From Modestobacter italicus (GTDB lineage Bacteria; Actinomycetota; Actinomycetes; Mycobacteriales; Geodermatophilaceae): a stretch of DNA of 64,000 bases. Position 1 is the first letter of the stretch. Each line of letters begins with the position of its first letter. A program made the position numbers and the translations under genes. Positions 1-7,149 of the stretch are shown here, piece by piece. Below the pieces are notes generated by a model. The model saw only the letters and a program-made list of their open reading frames with translations. It did no database searches and was not told the origin of the DNA. The stretch lies in assembly GCF_019799965.1 (NCBI RefSeq), contig NZ_JABGCJ010000004.1:186001-250000 (forward strand). Direction: 5' to 3'.

Positions 1-519
1 CAGCAGCAGCGCGGGGTGCTCGGCGGCGTCGATGGCCCGCCGCACCTCGGCGACCCGGCTGGTCACGCCGGTGGAGGTCTCGTTGTGCACCACCATGACG
101 GCCTTGATCTCGTGGCCCGTGTCGGCGGCGAGCCGCTCCTGGGCCGCCTCCGGGTCGGCGCCGTGCCGCCAGTCACCCGGGACGAACTCGACCTGCAGGC
201 CCAGCCGGGTGGCCATCTCCTGCCAGAGGGTGGCGAAGTGGCCGGTCTCGAAGGCCAGCACCTTGTCGCCCGGGGAGAGCGTGTTGGTCAGCGCCGCCTC
301 CCACGCCCCGGTGCCCGAGGCGGGGTAGATGACCACCGGCTGGGTGGTGCCGAAGACGGGCTTGACCGCCTCGAGGACCTCCAGGCCCAGCGCGGCGAAC
401 TCCGGCCCGCGGTGGTCGATGGTCGGGGCGGCCATCGCCCGCAGCACCCGGTCGGGCACGTTGGTCGGCCCCGGGATCTGCAGGAAGTGCCGCCCGCCGG
501 TCGTCGTCGTCACTGACAT
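1..519 (-). CDS. Serine-glyoxylate / alanine-glyoxylate aminotransferase (partial, N-terminal part)
   Basis: This is a class V PLP-dependent aminotransferase. The family moves an amino group from serine or alanine to glyoxylate, giving glycine. Only the first 173 codons are inside the window; the reading frame runs off the left edge, so the Schiff-base lysine is not visible. The N-terminal signature IPGPTNVPDRVL followed by DHRGPEF is characteristic of the serine-glyoxylate subgroup, and YPASGTGAWEAAL and HNETSTGV are family motifs. The gene is divergent from the MatC-type carrier gene and shares its roughly 240-bp control region. Position next to malate synthase and glycolate oxidase genes supports glyoxylate as the acceptor. 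The amino donor (serine versus alanine) cannot be decided from this fragment. Confidence 0.85.
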   Translation of the reverse strand, partial: MSVTTTTGGRHFLQIPGPTNVPDRVLRAMAAPTIDHRGPEFAALGLEVLEAVKPVFGTTQPVVIYPASGTGAWEAALTNTLSPGDKVLAFETGHFATLWQEMATRLGLQVEFVPGDWRHGADPEAAQERLAADTGHEIKAVMVVHNETSTGVTSRVAEVRRAIDAAEHPALLL

Positions 520-660
520 GCCCGTGCCTCCATCGGATGTGGCCCTCTGAGTCGGGGCTCCCGGCTCGGCGCGGATCGCGCTCGGGCGGAAGTCCACCAT
601 GCGGGAGGCTACTACCGGCAGGTGGATGGATGAACAGACCTCTCGGACGTCCTGTGACCC

Positions 661-689
661 TTGACACTGATCGTCGCGCCCACTTCAAT
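661..689 (+). promoter_or_regulatory. Sigma-70-type promoter of the carrier gene
   Basis: A perfect -35 hexamer TTGACA is followed 17 bp later by TTCAAT, which matches 4 of 6 positions of the -10 consensus. It points toward the MatC-type gene. The operator-like palindrome begins 18 bp after the -10 box. The promoter ahead of malate synthase has exactly the same arrangement. Confidence 0.55.
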
Positions 690-707
690 CCCCGCTGAGC
701 GAGAACA

Positions 708-728
708 CGCTTCCGTATCGCGGAAGCG
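708..728. promoter_or_regulatory. Palindromic operator, probable IclR-family binding site (site 1)
   Basis: This is a perfect inverted repeat with 8-bp arms, CGCTTCCG and CGGAAGCG, around a 5-bp spacer TATCG. The core CTTCCG-N5-CGGAAG recurs once more in the window, in front of malate synthase. It lies downstream of the -10 box, where a bound repressor would block RNA polymerase. Assigning it to the IclR protein encoded nearby is an inference from proximity and from the two sites having matching form. Confidence 0.55.
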
Positions 729-763
729 CCACCGAGCGGGCCGCGGCCCGTTCCGACGAACGC

Positions 764-2287
764 ATGGGGACGCCGGTGTCCGTACAGCTCGTCTTGATCC
801 TGATCCTGTTGGCGATCTTCCTGGTCGCCACGGTGCTGCCCGTGCACATGGGGGCGTTGGCGCTGGTCGCGGCCTTCGTCGCCGGGTACTTCATCTTCGG
901 TACCGATGGCGACCCGACCTACGACGACGCGGTCTTCGGCTTCTTCCCGGGGTCGCTGTTCGTCGTCCTGGTCGGGGTCACCTACCTGTTCGCCATCGCC
1001 AAGAACAACGGCACGGTCGACTGGCTGGTCCATGCGGCGGTGAAGGGCTCCGGCGGGCGGCTCGCGGCGATCCCGTGGGCGATGTTCGCCGTCACCGGCG
1101 CACTCACCGCCATCGGCGGCGTCGTCCCGGCCGTGGTCGCGATCATCGCCCCGGTCGGCATGTCCTTCGCCCGGCGCTACGGCATCAACCCGGTGCTGAT
1201 GGGCCTGTTCATCATCAACGGCGCCACCGCCGGCGGCTTCTCCCCGCTGTCGATCTTCGGCGTCATCACCAACACCGTGGTCGACGACAACGGCCTGGCC
1301 GGCAGCCCGCTGTTCCTCTGGGGCGCCTCGATCGTCATCAACATCCTGCTGTCGATCGGCGTCTTCTTCCTCTTCGACGGCCGGAAGCTGCTCGGTGGTG
1401 GCCGGGTCGACGTGACCGACCAGCGGGACGACGACTTCGTGGCCGCCACGGTCGCCGGCGACGCCACCGAGGACACCGGCGAGGACATCCCCGGCGGCGG
1501 CAACGGCGCGCAGCGGGCCGCGGTCGGCAGCACCGGCACCGGTGGGGCGGCACTGTCCGGCGGCCGGGTCACCGAGCCCGTGCACGGTCAGCCCGGTCAC
1601 CAGCACCCGACGGCCGGCGAGCGCGCCGACCAGCGGTCCCTGCAGACCACCGCCCTGGCCCCCGAGGCCCAGGGCCAGGTCACCAGCCTCGACCGGGACC
1701 GCTCCCTCACCCTGGGCGGACTGGTGCTGCTGGTCGTGGGTGCGCTCGTCTTCGACCTGGACATCGGCCTGATGGCCGTCAGCGTCGGCGTGATCCTCTC
1801 GATCGTCGCCCCGCGCGGAGCCAAGGGCGCCGTGGGCCAGATCGCCTGGCCGACCGTGCTGCTGATCTGCGGCATCGTCACCTACGTCGGCCTCATGCAG
1901 GACCAGGACGTGCCCGGCTGGCTCGGTGACAACGTGGCCCAGCTCGGCGTCCCGCTGATCGCCGCCCTGCTGATCTGCTACATCGGTGCGGTCGTCTCGG
2001 CCTTCGCCTCGACCACCGGCATCCTGGGCGCGCTCATCCCGCTGGCGGTGCCGTTCCTGCAGGGCGACAACGCGATCGGGGCGATCGGCCTGATCACCGC
2101 GCTGGCACTGTCGTCCTCGATCGTCGACTCCAGCCCGTTCTCCACCAGCGGCGCCCTCGTGGTCGCCAACGCCACCGAGGCCGAGCGGGACAAGACCTTC
2201 CGGACCCTGATGATCTGGGGCTTCTCGATGGTCGCGATCATCCCGCTCATCACCTGGCTGATCCTGATCGTCCCCGGCTGGCTCTGA
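764..2287 (+). CDS. MatC-type dicarboxylate (malonate-like) carrier
   Basis: This inner-membrane carrier has 507 residues. The N-terminal half resembles the MatC_N domain of malonate/dicarboxylate carriers, with the early motif LPVHMGALALVAAFVAGY and hydrophobic segments to about residue 205. The C-terminal half (about 313-507) resumes with several membrane segments. Between them lies a hydrophilic stretch of about 105 residues, rich in Gly, Thr, Asp and Gln, which makes the protein longer than typical MatC carriers. A GTG four codons inside has a slightly better ribosome site (GGGGA) and is an alternative start. The substrate is probably a short-chain carboxylate; the downstream CoA-transferase and malate synthase fit this, but the exact compound is unknown. 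Confidence 0.7.
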   Translation: MGTPVSVQLVLILILLAIFLVATVLPVHMGALALVAAFVAGYFIFGTDGDPTYDDAVFGFFPGSLFVVLVGVTYLFAIAKNNGTVDWLVHAAVKGSGGRLAAIPWAMFAVTGALTAIGGVVPAVVAIIAPVGMSFARRYGINPVLMGLFIINGATAGGFSPLSIFGVITNTVVDDNGLAGSPLFLWGASIVINILLSIGVFFLFDGRKLLGGGRVDVTDQRDDDFVAATVAGDATEDTGEDIPGGGNGAQRAAVGSTGTGGAALSGGRVTEPVHGQPGHQHPTAGERADQRSLQTTALAPEAQGQVTSLDRDRSLTLGGLVLLVVGALVFDLDIGLMAVSVGVILSIVAPRGAKGAVGQIAWPTVLLICGIVTYVGLMQDQDVPGWLGDNVAQLGVPLIAALLICYIGAVVSAFASTTGILGALIPLAVPFLQGDNAIGAIGLITALALSSSIVDSSPFSTSGALVVANATEAERDKTFRTLMIWGFSMVAIIPLITWLILIVPGWL

Positions 2288-2288
2288 C

Positions 2289-2345
2289 GGAGGACCCCGT
2301 CCTCCCCACCCCTCGCACACTCGCGGCGGGACCCGGGACGGGGCC
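2289..2345. terminator. A-bulged 'GGACC' hairpin, copy 1
   Basis: This begins two bases after the carrier's stop codon. The left arm GGACCCCGTCC pairs with the right arm GGACGGGGCC if one A is left unpaired. The apical part contains CACCCCTCGC and TCGCGGCGGG. It belongs to the family of at least seven hairpins seen behind genes in this window and has no T-tract. Confidence 0.55.
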
Positions 2346-2361
2346 GACCAGCACCTCACCA

Positions 2362-2401
2362 GACCGCGCCCCGGACGGCGACCTGCCGCCGGGGCGCGGT
2401 C
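2362..2401. terminator. Second hairpin between the carrier and CoA-transferase genes
   Basis: This is a perfect 13-bp stem: GACCGCGCCCCGG and CCGGGGCGCGGTC around a 14-base loop. Together with the hairpin just upstream, it suggests that transcription from the carrier promoter is reduced before the CoA-transferase gene. Confidence 0.45.
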
Positions 2402-2448
2402 GTGTCCGGACCACGACGAGAGGACCGAGCCACCCCGTGGAGGCAGAC

Positions 2449-3660
2449 GTGAGCACACCCACCCCCACCGACCAGCCGCCGCTGACCGGCATCACCGTGC
2501 TGGAGGTCGGCGTCTTCATGGCGGCCCCCTATGCCGCCATGCAGCTGGCCGACCTCGGTGCCCGGGTGGTCAAGGTCGAGGACCCGCGGTCGGGGGACCC
2601 GGTGCGGGCCAGTGGGCCGTTCGTCGACGGCGAGAGCTCCCCCTACCTGCGGCTGAACCGGAACAAGGAGTCGGTGGCACTGGACCTGAAGTCCGCGGCG
2701 GGCAAGCAGGCGTTCCTCGCCCTGGCCGAGACCGCCGACGTGGTGATCGAGAACCTCCGGCCCGGTGCGATGGCCCGGCTCGGCCTCGACGCCGAGGCCA
2801 TCTGGGCGGTCAACCCGCGGGTGGTGCACGCCTCCGGCTCCGGCTGGGGCCAGGACGGCCCGCTGGCCCCGCTGCCCGGACTGGACATCATGGCGCAGGC
2901 CCGCAGCGGGATCATGAGCATCACCGGCACCCCCGGCGGGGAGCCGGTCAAGGTCGGCGTCCCGGTCTGCGACCTGGTCTGCGGCCTCTACCTGGCCCTC
3001 GCGGTCACCGCCGCGCTGCGCGAACGCGACCGCACCGGCGTCGGCCAGTCGATCGACGTCTCGCTGTTCGAGGCCGGCGTCAGCCTGGCCGTCTGGGAGG
3101 CCGGCAAGTGGTTCGCCACCGGCGAGGTCGGCGGGCCCCTGGGCTCGGCGCACCAGAGCCAGGCGCCGTACCAGGCCTTCCAGACCGCCGACGGGTGGCT
3201 GACCATCGGCGCGAACACGCCCAACACCTGGGCCGGGCTGTGCCGGACGCTGGACACCCCCGAGCTGCTGGCCGACGAGGGGCTCTCCGACGCCACCCGC
3301 CGGCACGCCCGCCGCGGCGAGCTGCTCGACGCCATCGAGGCCCGCACCCGCACCCGCAGCACCGCGGAGCTGCTGGCCGCGCTCAACGCCGCCGGGGTGC
3401 CCTGCGCGCCGATCAACGACTACGGCCAGGTGTTCACCGACGAGCACCTGGCCGCGCGGGAGTTCTTCTGGGACGCCCCGCACCCCACACTCGGCCCGGT
3501 GCGCCAGCTGGGCTCACCGATGCGGTTGAGCCGCACACCCGCCGTCCGCGGGGTGGCCGGCCCGCCACTGGGCGCCGACACCCGTGCGGTGCTGGAACGG
3601 GCCGGCGTCCCGGCCGAGATCGTCGACGCAGTGGCACCCACGGGAGGAGACCGGGCATGA
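2449..3660 (+). CDS. CaiB/BaiF (class III) CoA-transferase
   Basis: This 403-residue class III CoA-transferase moves CoA between carboxylic acids through an aspartyl-CoA anhydride. The Rossmann-like start LEVGVFMAAPYAAMQLADLG and VKVEDPRSGDPVR are family hallmarks. Asp175 in GVPVCDLVCGLY lies where the catalytic aspartate is expected (Asp169 in formyl-CoA transferase). I chose the GTG that begins MSTPTPTDQ because GGAGG sits four to five bases ahead of it; an in-frame GTG four codons earlier lacks this. The stop overlaps the next gene's start as ATGA, so the two are translationally coupled. The acid is unknown. The neighbouring carrier and glyoxylate genes suggest a C2-C4 carboxylate, but no oxalyl-CoA decarboxylase or malyl-CoA lyase is nearby. 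Confidence 0.85.
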   Translation: MSTPTPTDQPPLTGITVLEVGVFMAAPYAAMQLADLGARVVKVEDPRSGDPVRASGPFVDGESSPYLRLNRNKESVALDLKSAAGKQAFLALAETADVVIENLRPGAMARLGLDAEAIWAVNPRVVHASGSGWGQDGPLAPLPGLDIMAQARSGIMSITGTPGGEPVKVGVPVCDLVCGLYLALAVTAALRERDRTGVGQSIDVSLFEAGVSLAVWEAGKWFATGEVGGPLGSAHQSQAPYQAFQTADGWLTIGANTPNTWAGLCRTLDTPELLADEGLSDATRRHARRGELLDAIEARTRTRSTAELLAALNAAGVPCAPINDYGQVFTDEHLAAREFFWDAPHPTLGPVRQLGSPMRLSRTPAVRGVAGPPLGADTRAVLERAGVPAEIVDAVAPTGGDRA

Positions 3661-4439
3661 GCGAACTCGAGGTCAGCCAGGACGGCGCCGTCCTGACCGT
3701 GCTGTTCAACCGGCCCGAGGCGCGCAACGCGATGACCTTCGCGATGTACGAGGGCCTGGAGGAGGCCTGCGCCCGGGCGGACGCCGACGACTCGGTCCGC
3801 GTCCTGGTGCTCCGCGGGGCCGGCCGGGCGTTCGTCGCCGGCACCGACATCGCCCAGTTCCTCGAGTTCGGGACGGGGGAGTCCACCAGCGGGGACGACG
3901 GCATCGCCTACGAGGCGCGGATCGAGCGGGTGGTCAACCGCCTGGAGGACGTCACGGTGCCCACCGTCGCCGCGGTCGACGGCGCCTGCGTCGGCGGCGG
4001 GCTGGCGCTGGCCGCCGCCTGCGACCTGCGGATCGCCACCGCGTCGTCCCGGTTCGGCGTCCCGATCGCCCGCACGCTGGGCAACTGCCTGTCGATGAAC
4101 ACCTACTCGCTGCTGGTGCACCACCTGGGCCCGGGTCGGACGCTGGACATGCTGCTGCGCGCGAAGCTGCTGTCGGCCGCCGACGCGGCCGGTGCCGGCT
4201 TCGTCGGCGAGGTGGTGCCCGACGGCGAGCTCGACCCGGCACTCACCTCGCTCATCGAGACGCTGCTGGCCCACGCTCCGCTGAGCACGAAGGCCGCCGG
4301 CCAGGCGGTGGCCCGGCTGCGCCGGGCCACGCTGCCCGACGGCGACGACCTGGTGCGCGAGGTGTTCGGCAGCGAGGACTTCCGGGCCGGGGTGCGGGCG
4401 TTCGTGGACCGCGGCCGGGTCAGCTGGACCGGGCGCTGA
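3657..4439 (+). CDS. Enoyl-CoA hydratase/isomerase-fold protein lacking catalytic glutamates
   Basis: This 260-residue crotonase-superfamily protein has the oxyanion-hole segments AFVAGTDIAQF (about 58-68) and CVGGGLALAAACDL (111-124). The two glutamates that do acid-base chemistry in true hydratases (Glu144 and Glu164 of rat crotonase) align with Ala117 and Ile137 here. The sequence after FGVPI (RTLGNCLSMN) does not resemble the usual GxIPGxGG stretch. Simple enoyl-CoA hydration is therefore unlikely; thioester hydrolysis, decarboxylation, isomerisation or a structural role are open. It is coupled by an ATGA overlap to the CoA-transferase and overlaps the convergent IclR gene by 20 bp. The CoA-thioester produced by its partner is the probable substrate. 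Confidence 0.8.
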   Translation: MSELEVSQDGAVLTVLFNRPEARNAMTFAMYEGLEEACARADADDSVRVLVLRGAGRAFVAGTDIAQFLEFGTGESTSGDDGIAYEARIERVVNRLEDVTVPTVAAVDGACVGGGLALAAACDLRIATASSRFGVPIARTLGNCLSMNTYSLLVHHLGPGRTLDMLLRAKLLSAADAAGAGFVGEVVPDGELDPALTSLIETLLAHAPLSTKAAGQAVARLRRATLPDGDDLVREVFGSEDFRAGVRAFVDRGRVSWTGR

Positions 4440-5205
4440 GCGCGCGGCCGCCGTCCTCGTGCAGCTCGGCAGCGAGCGCGGCCGCGGTCTCCTGCAGCCG
4501 CGCCACGATCCCCGGGACGCTCTCCATCGGCACCCGGCCCTCCGGGCCGGAGACCGAGATCGCCGTCTGGGCGGGGCCGCCCGGCACCGGCACGGCCACG
4601 CACCGGACGCCGATCTCCTGCTCCCCGTCGTCGAGCACGTAGCCCTGCGCGGCGATCTGCGGCAGCAGCGCCAGCAGCTCGTCGGGGTCGGTGACCGTCT
4701 TGGCGGTACGGCGGGGCATCCCGCCGCGCTCGAGCAGGTCACGGGCGGTCCCGGCGGGCAGCTGGGAGAGCAGCGCCTTGCCCACGCCGGTGCAGTGCAG
4801 GTGCACCCGGCGGCCGACCTCGGTGAACATCCGCATCGAGTGCCTGGAGGGCACCTGGGCGACGTAGACGACCCGGTCGCCGTCCAGCATCGCCAGGTTC
4901 GCCGTCTCCCCCGTGGCGTCGACCAGGTCGCTCAGGTGCGGGCGCGCCCAGGTGCCGAGCGTCCGGGAGGAGCTCTCCCCGAGGTGGATCAGCCGCGGCC
5001 CCAGCACGTAGCGCCGGGAGGGCAGCTGCCGCACGTAGCCCCGGGCGACCAGGGTGCGCACCAGCCGGTGGATCGTGGACAGCGGCAGGCCACTGTCCAC
5101 GGCGAGCCGGGACAGCGCCACCTCGCCGCCGTCCTCGGCCATCAGCTCCAGCAGCAGGAACGCCCGCTCCAGGGACTGGACCCCACCGTCCGTGCCGTCG
5201 GCCAT
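4420..5205 (-). CDS. IclR-family transcriptional regulator
   Basis: This 261-residue regulator has an N-terminal winged helix-turn-helix (about 8-70; GLPLSTIHRLVRTLVARGYV) and a C-terminal GAF-like IclR effector domain (about 75-250), with the conserved LHCTGVGKALLS. The start chosen, MADGTDGGVQ, has a clear ribosome site (GGAGAGGAAC); a longer in-frame extension exists but has no such site. It is divergent from malate synthase, convergent with the CoA-transferase operon, and flanked by two copies of the palindrome CTTCCG-N5-CGGAAG. It most likely controls the carrier, malate synthase and possibly its own gene. The inducer is probably glyoxylate or a related acid, by analogy with IclR and AllR, not from the sequence. 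Confidence 0.85.
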   Translation of the reverse strand: MADGTDGGVQSLERAFLLLELMAEDGGEVALSRLAVDSGLPLSTIHRLVRTLVARGYVRQLPSRRYVLGPRLIHLGESSSRTLGTWARPHLSDLVDATGETANLAMLDGDRVVYVAQVPSRHSMRMFTEVGRRVHLHCTGVGKALLSQLPAGTARDLLERGGMPRRTAKTVTDPDELLALLPQIAAQGYVLDDGEQEIGVRCVAVPVPGGPAQTAISVSGPEGRVPMESVPGIVARLQETAAALAAELHEDGGRALSARSS

Positions 5206-5306
5206 GTCGTTCCTCTCCGTCGTGGGCACCCACCGGGCGGACGTCATGACCTCCGCCGGCGGGTGCTCCCGGGCCGGACGGGCGGGATGCTGGCCCCGCC
5301 GTCGTC

Positions 5307-5335
5307 TTGACCCGACTGGTGACCGAGGATACGTT
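5307..5335 (+). promoter_or_regulatory. Promoter of malate synthase
   Basis: TTGACC and TACGTT are separated by 17 bp. The -10 match is modest, but the distance from its end to the operator palindrome (18 bp) is identical to that at the carrier gene promoter. This supports the assignment. Confidence 0.45.
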
Positions 5336-5353
5336 TTCCACATCACAGATGGA

Positions 5354-5374
5354 ACCTTCCGCTTCACGGAAGGT
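5354..5374. promoter_or_regulatory. Palindromic operator, probable IclR-family binding site (site 2)
   Basis: This perfect inverted repeat has 8-bp arms ACCTTCCG and CGGAAGGT around a 5-bp spacer CTTCA. Its core is identical to site 1 while the flanking arm bases differ but still pair. A looser TTTTCCA...TGGAA repeat lies just upstream (about 5335-5354) and may extend the site. Confidence 0.55.
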
Positions 5375-5451
5375 GCGTTCGCTGCGTCTCACTGCGTGCG
5401 GCCCCGGAGCACCGGGCGGCCCTCGCAGGAGACCGACCTCCAGGGAGAGTC

Positions 5452-7053
5452 ATGAGCACGGTCGACGGCGTGGAGATCACCGGCCCGATGGGCCCGCGGT
5501 TCGACGAGGTCCTGACACCACAGGCTCTCGGCCTCATCGCCCTGCTGCACCGGGAGCTCAACGGGCGCCGGCTCGAGCGGCTGCGGGCGCGCACCGAGCG
5601 GGTGCAGGCGCTCGCCGCCGGCGGCACGCTGGACTTCCTGCCGGAGACGGCCTCGATCCGCGAGGACGACTCCTGGCGGGTGGCCCCGCCGGCCCCCGGC
5701 CTGGTCGACCGCCGGGTGGAGATGACCGGCCCGACCGACCGCAAGATGACGATCAACGCGCTCAACTCCGGCGCCAAGTGCTGGCTGGCCGACCAGGAGG
5801 ACGCCAACTCCCCGCTCTGGGAGAACGTCGTCAACGGCCCGCTCAACCTGATGGACTCGATCGACCGCACGATCGACTTCACCAGCCCGCAGGGCAAGAA
5901 GTACGAGCTCAAGCCGGACGACGAGCTGCCCACGATCATCGTGCGCCCGCGCGGCTGGCACCTGCCGGAGAAGCACATCACCGTCGACGGCGAGCAGACC
6001 TCCGGCAGCCTGGTCGACTTCGCGCTGTACCTCTCCGCCTGCGGCCAGAAGCAGATCGACCGCGGCCAGGGGCCGTACTTCTACCTGCCGAAGATGGAGA
6101 GCCACCTCGAGGCGCGGCTGTGGAACGACGCGTTCGTCCTCGGCCAGGACCACCTGGGCATCCCGCGCGGCACCATCCGCGCCACCTGCCTGATCGAGAC
6201 CTACCCGGCCGCGTTCGAGATGGAGGAGATCCTCTACGAGCTGCGCGAGCACTCCTCCGGGCTCAACGCCGGCCGCTGGGACTACCTGTTCAGCGTGATC
6301 AAGACCTTCCGCACCCGGGGCGAGGACTTCACCCTCCCCGACCGGAACTCGATCACGATGACCGTGCCGTTCATGCGGGCCTACACCGAGCTGCTGGTGC
6401 GCACCTGCCACAAGCGCGGCGCGCACGCGATGGGCGGCATGTCGGCGTTCATCCCGAGCAAGGACCCGGCGAAGAACGAGTTCGCCTTCAACAAGATCAC
6501 CGAGGACAAGACCCGCGAGGCCAACGACGGCTTCGACGGCTCCTGGGTCGCCCACCCCGGCATGGTGCAGACGGCGATGGACGCCTTCGACAAGGTGCTC
6601 GGCGACAAGCCCAACCAGCTGGACAAGCTCCGCGAGGACGTGCACGTCACCGCCGCCGACCTGCTCAACGTCAAGGCCACCCCCGGTGAGGTCACCGAGG
6701 GCGGGCTGCGGGCCAACGTCAGCGTCGGCATCCAGTACGTCGAGTCCTGGCTGCGCGGCTCCGGTGCCGCGGGCATCAACGGCCTGATGGAGGACGCCGC
6801 CACCGCCGAGATCAGCCGCAGCCAGGTCTGGCAGTGGCTGCACAACGGCGTGACGCTCAGCGACGGCCAGCCGGTCACCACCGAGCTGGTGCAGCGGGTG
6901 ATCGAGGAGGAGGTCGCCGCCATCGCCGAGGCCAAGGGAGATGCGTACGCCTCGGGCCGGTGGGACGATGCCCGTGCGCTGTTCACCGAGATGGCCCTGG
7001 GCGACGACTACAACGACTTCCTGACCGTCCCGGCCTACGAGCGCATGCCCTGA
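5452..7053 (+). CDS. aceB: Malate synthase A
   Basis: This enzyme condenses glyoxylate with acetyl-CoA to give malate and CoA. It has 533 residues, the usual length for malate synthase A and far shorter than the G form (about 720). Recognisable segments include IIVRPRGWHLPEKH, the core GIPRGTIRATCLIETYPA followed by EMEEILYEL, and LNAGRWDYLFSVIKTFR. The ATG has a strong ribosome site (AGGGAGAG). Under the promoter and operator shared in form with the carrier gene, it would be induced with glyoxylate-forming substrates. No isocitrate lyase gene is in the window, so the role here is probably assimilation of glyoxylate made by the downstream glycolate oxidase. A strong hairpin separates it from glcD. 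Confidence 0.95.
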   Translation: MSTVDGVEITGPMGPRFDEVLTPQALGLIALLHRELNGRRLERLRARTERVQALAAGGTLDFLPETASIREDDSWRVAPPAPGLVDRRVEMTGPTDRKMTINALNSGAKCWLADQEDANSPLWENVVNGPLNLMDSIDRTIDFTSPQGKKYELKPDDELPTIIVRPRGWHLPEKHITVDGEQTSGSLVDFALYLSACGQKQIDRGQGPYFYLPKMESHLEARLWNDAFVLGQDHLGIPRGTIRATCLIETYPAAFEMEEILYELREHSSGLNAGRWDYLFSVIKTFRTRGEDFTLPDRNSITMTVPFMRAYTELLVRTCHKRGAHAMGGMSAFIPSKDPAKNEFAFNKITEDKTREANDGFDGSWVAHPGMVQTAMDAFDKVLGDKPNQLDKLREDVHVTAADLLNVKATPGEVTEGGLRANVSVGIQYVESWLRGSGAAGINGLMEDAATAEISRSQVWQWLHNGVTLSDGQPVTTELVQRVIEEEVAAIAEAKGDAYASGRWDDARALFTEMALGDDYNDFLTVPAYERMP

Positions 7054-7061
7054 CGCTCGCC

Positions 7062-7099
7062 CCCCGGGCGGCCATGTTCGCCAACATGGCCGCCCGGGG
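7062..7099. terminator. Strong hairpin after malate synthase
   Basis: This is a perfect 17-bp stem (CCCCGGGCGGCCATGTT and its complement) around the tetraloop CGCC. There is no T-tract. It is probably a terminator or an mRNA-stabilising structure between malate synthase and glcD. Confidence 0.6.
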
Positions 7100-7149
7100 T
7101 CGCACCACCACGTACGAACCTGCAGGTCCGGCAATGAAGGCGGAACCTC

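Noticed and set aside
2289-2401. Possible riboswitch ahead of the CoA-transferase gene
   Set aside because: The two hairpins are explained by the repeated A-bulged element and a simple stem; no known ligand-binding core was recognised.
173-2458. A 761-codon open frame on the minus strand across the carrier gene
   Set aside because: It is antisense to a clear membrane carrier and its translation is a low-complexity Asp/Arg/Gly/His mixture, as expected opposite GC-rich genes. Similar long antisense frames over glcDEF, malate synthase, ptsI and the E1/E2 genes were dismissed for the same reason.
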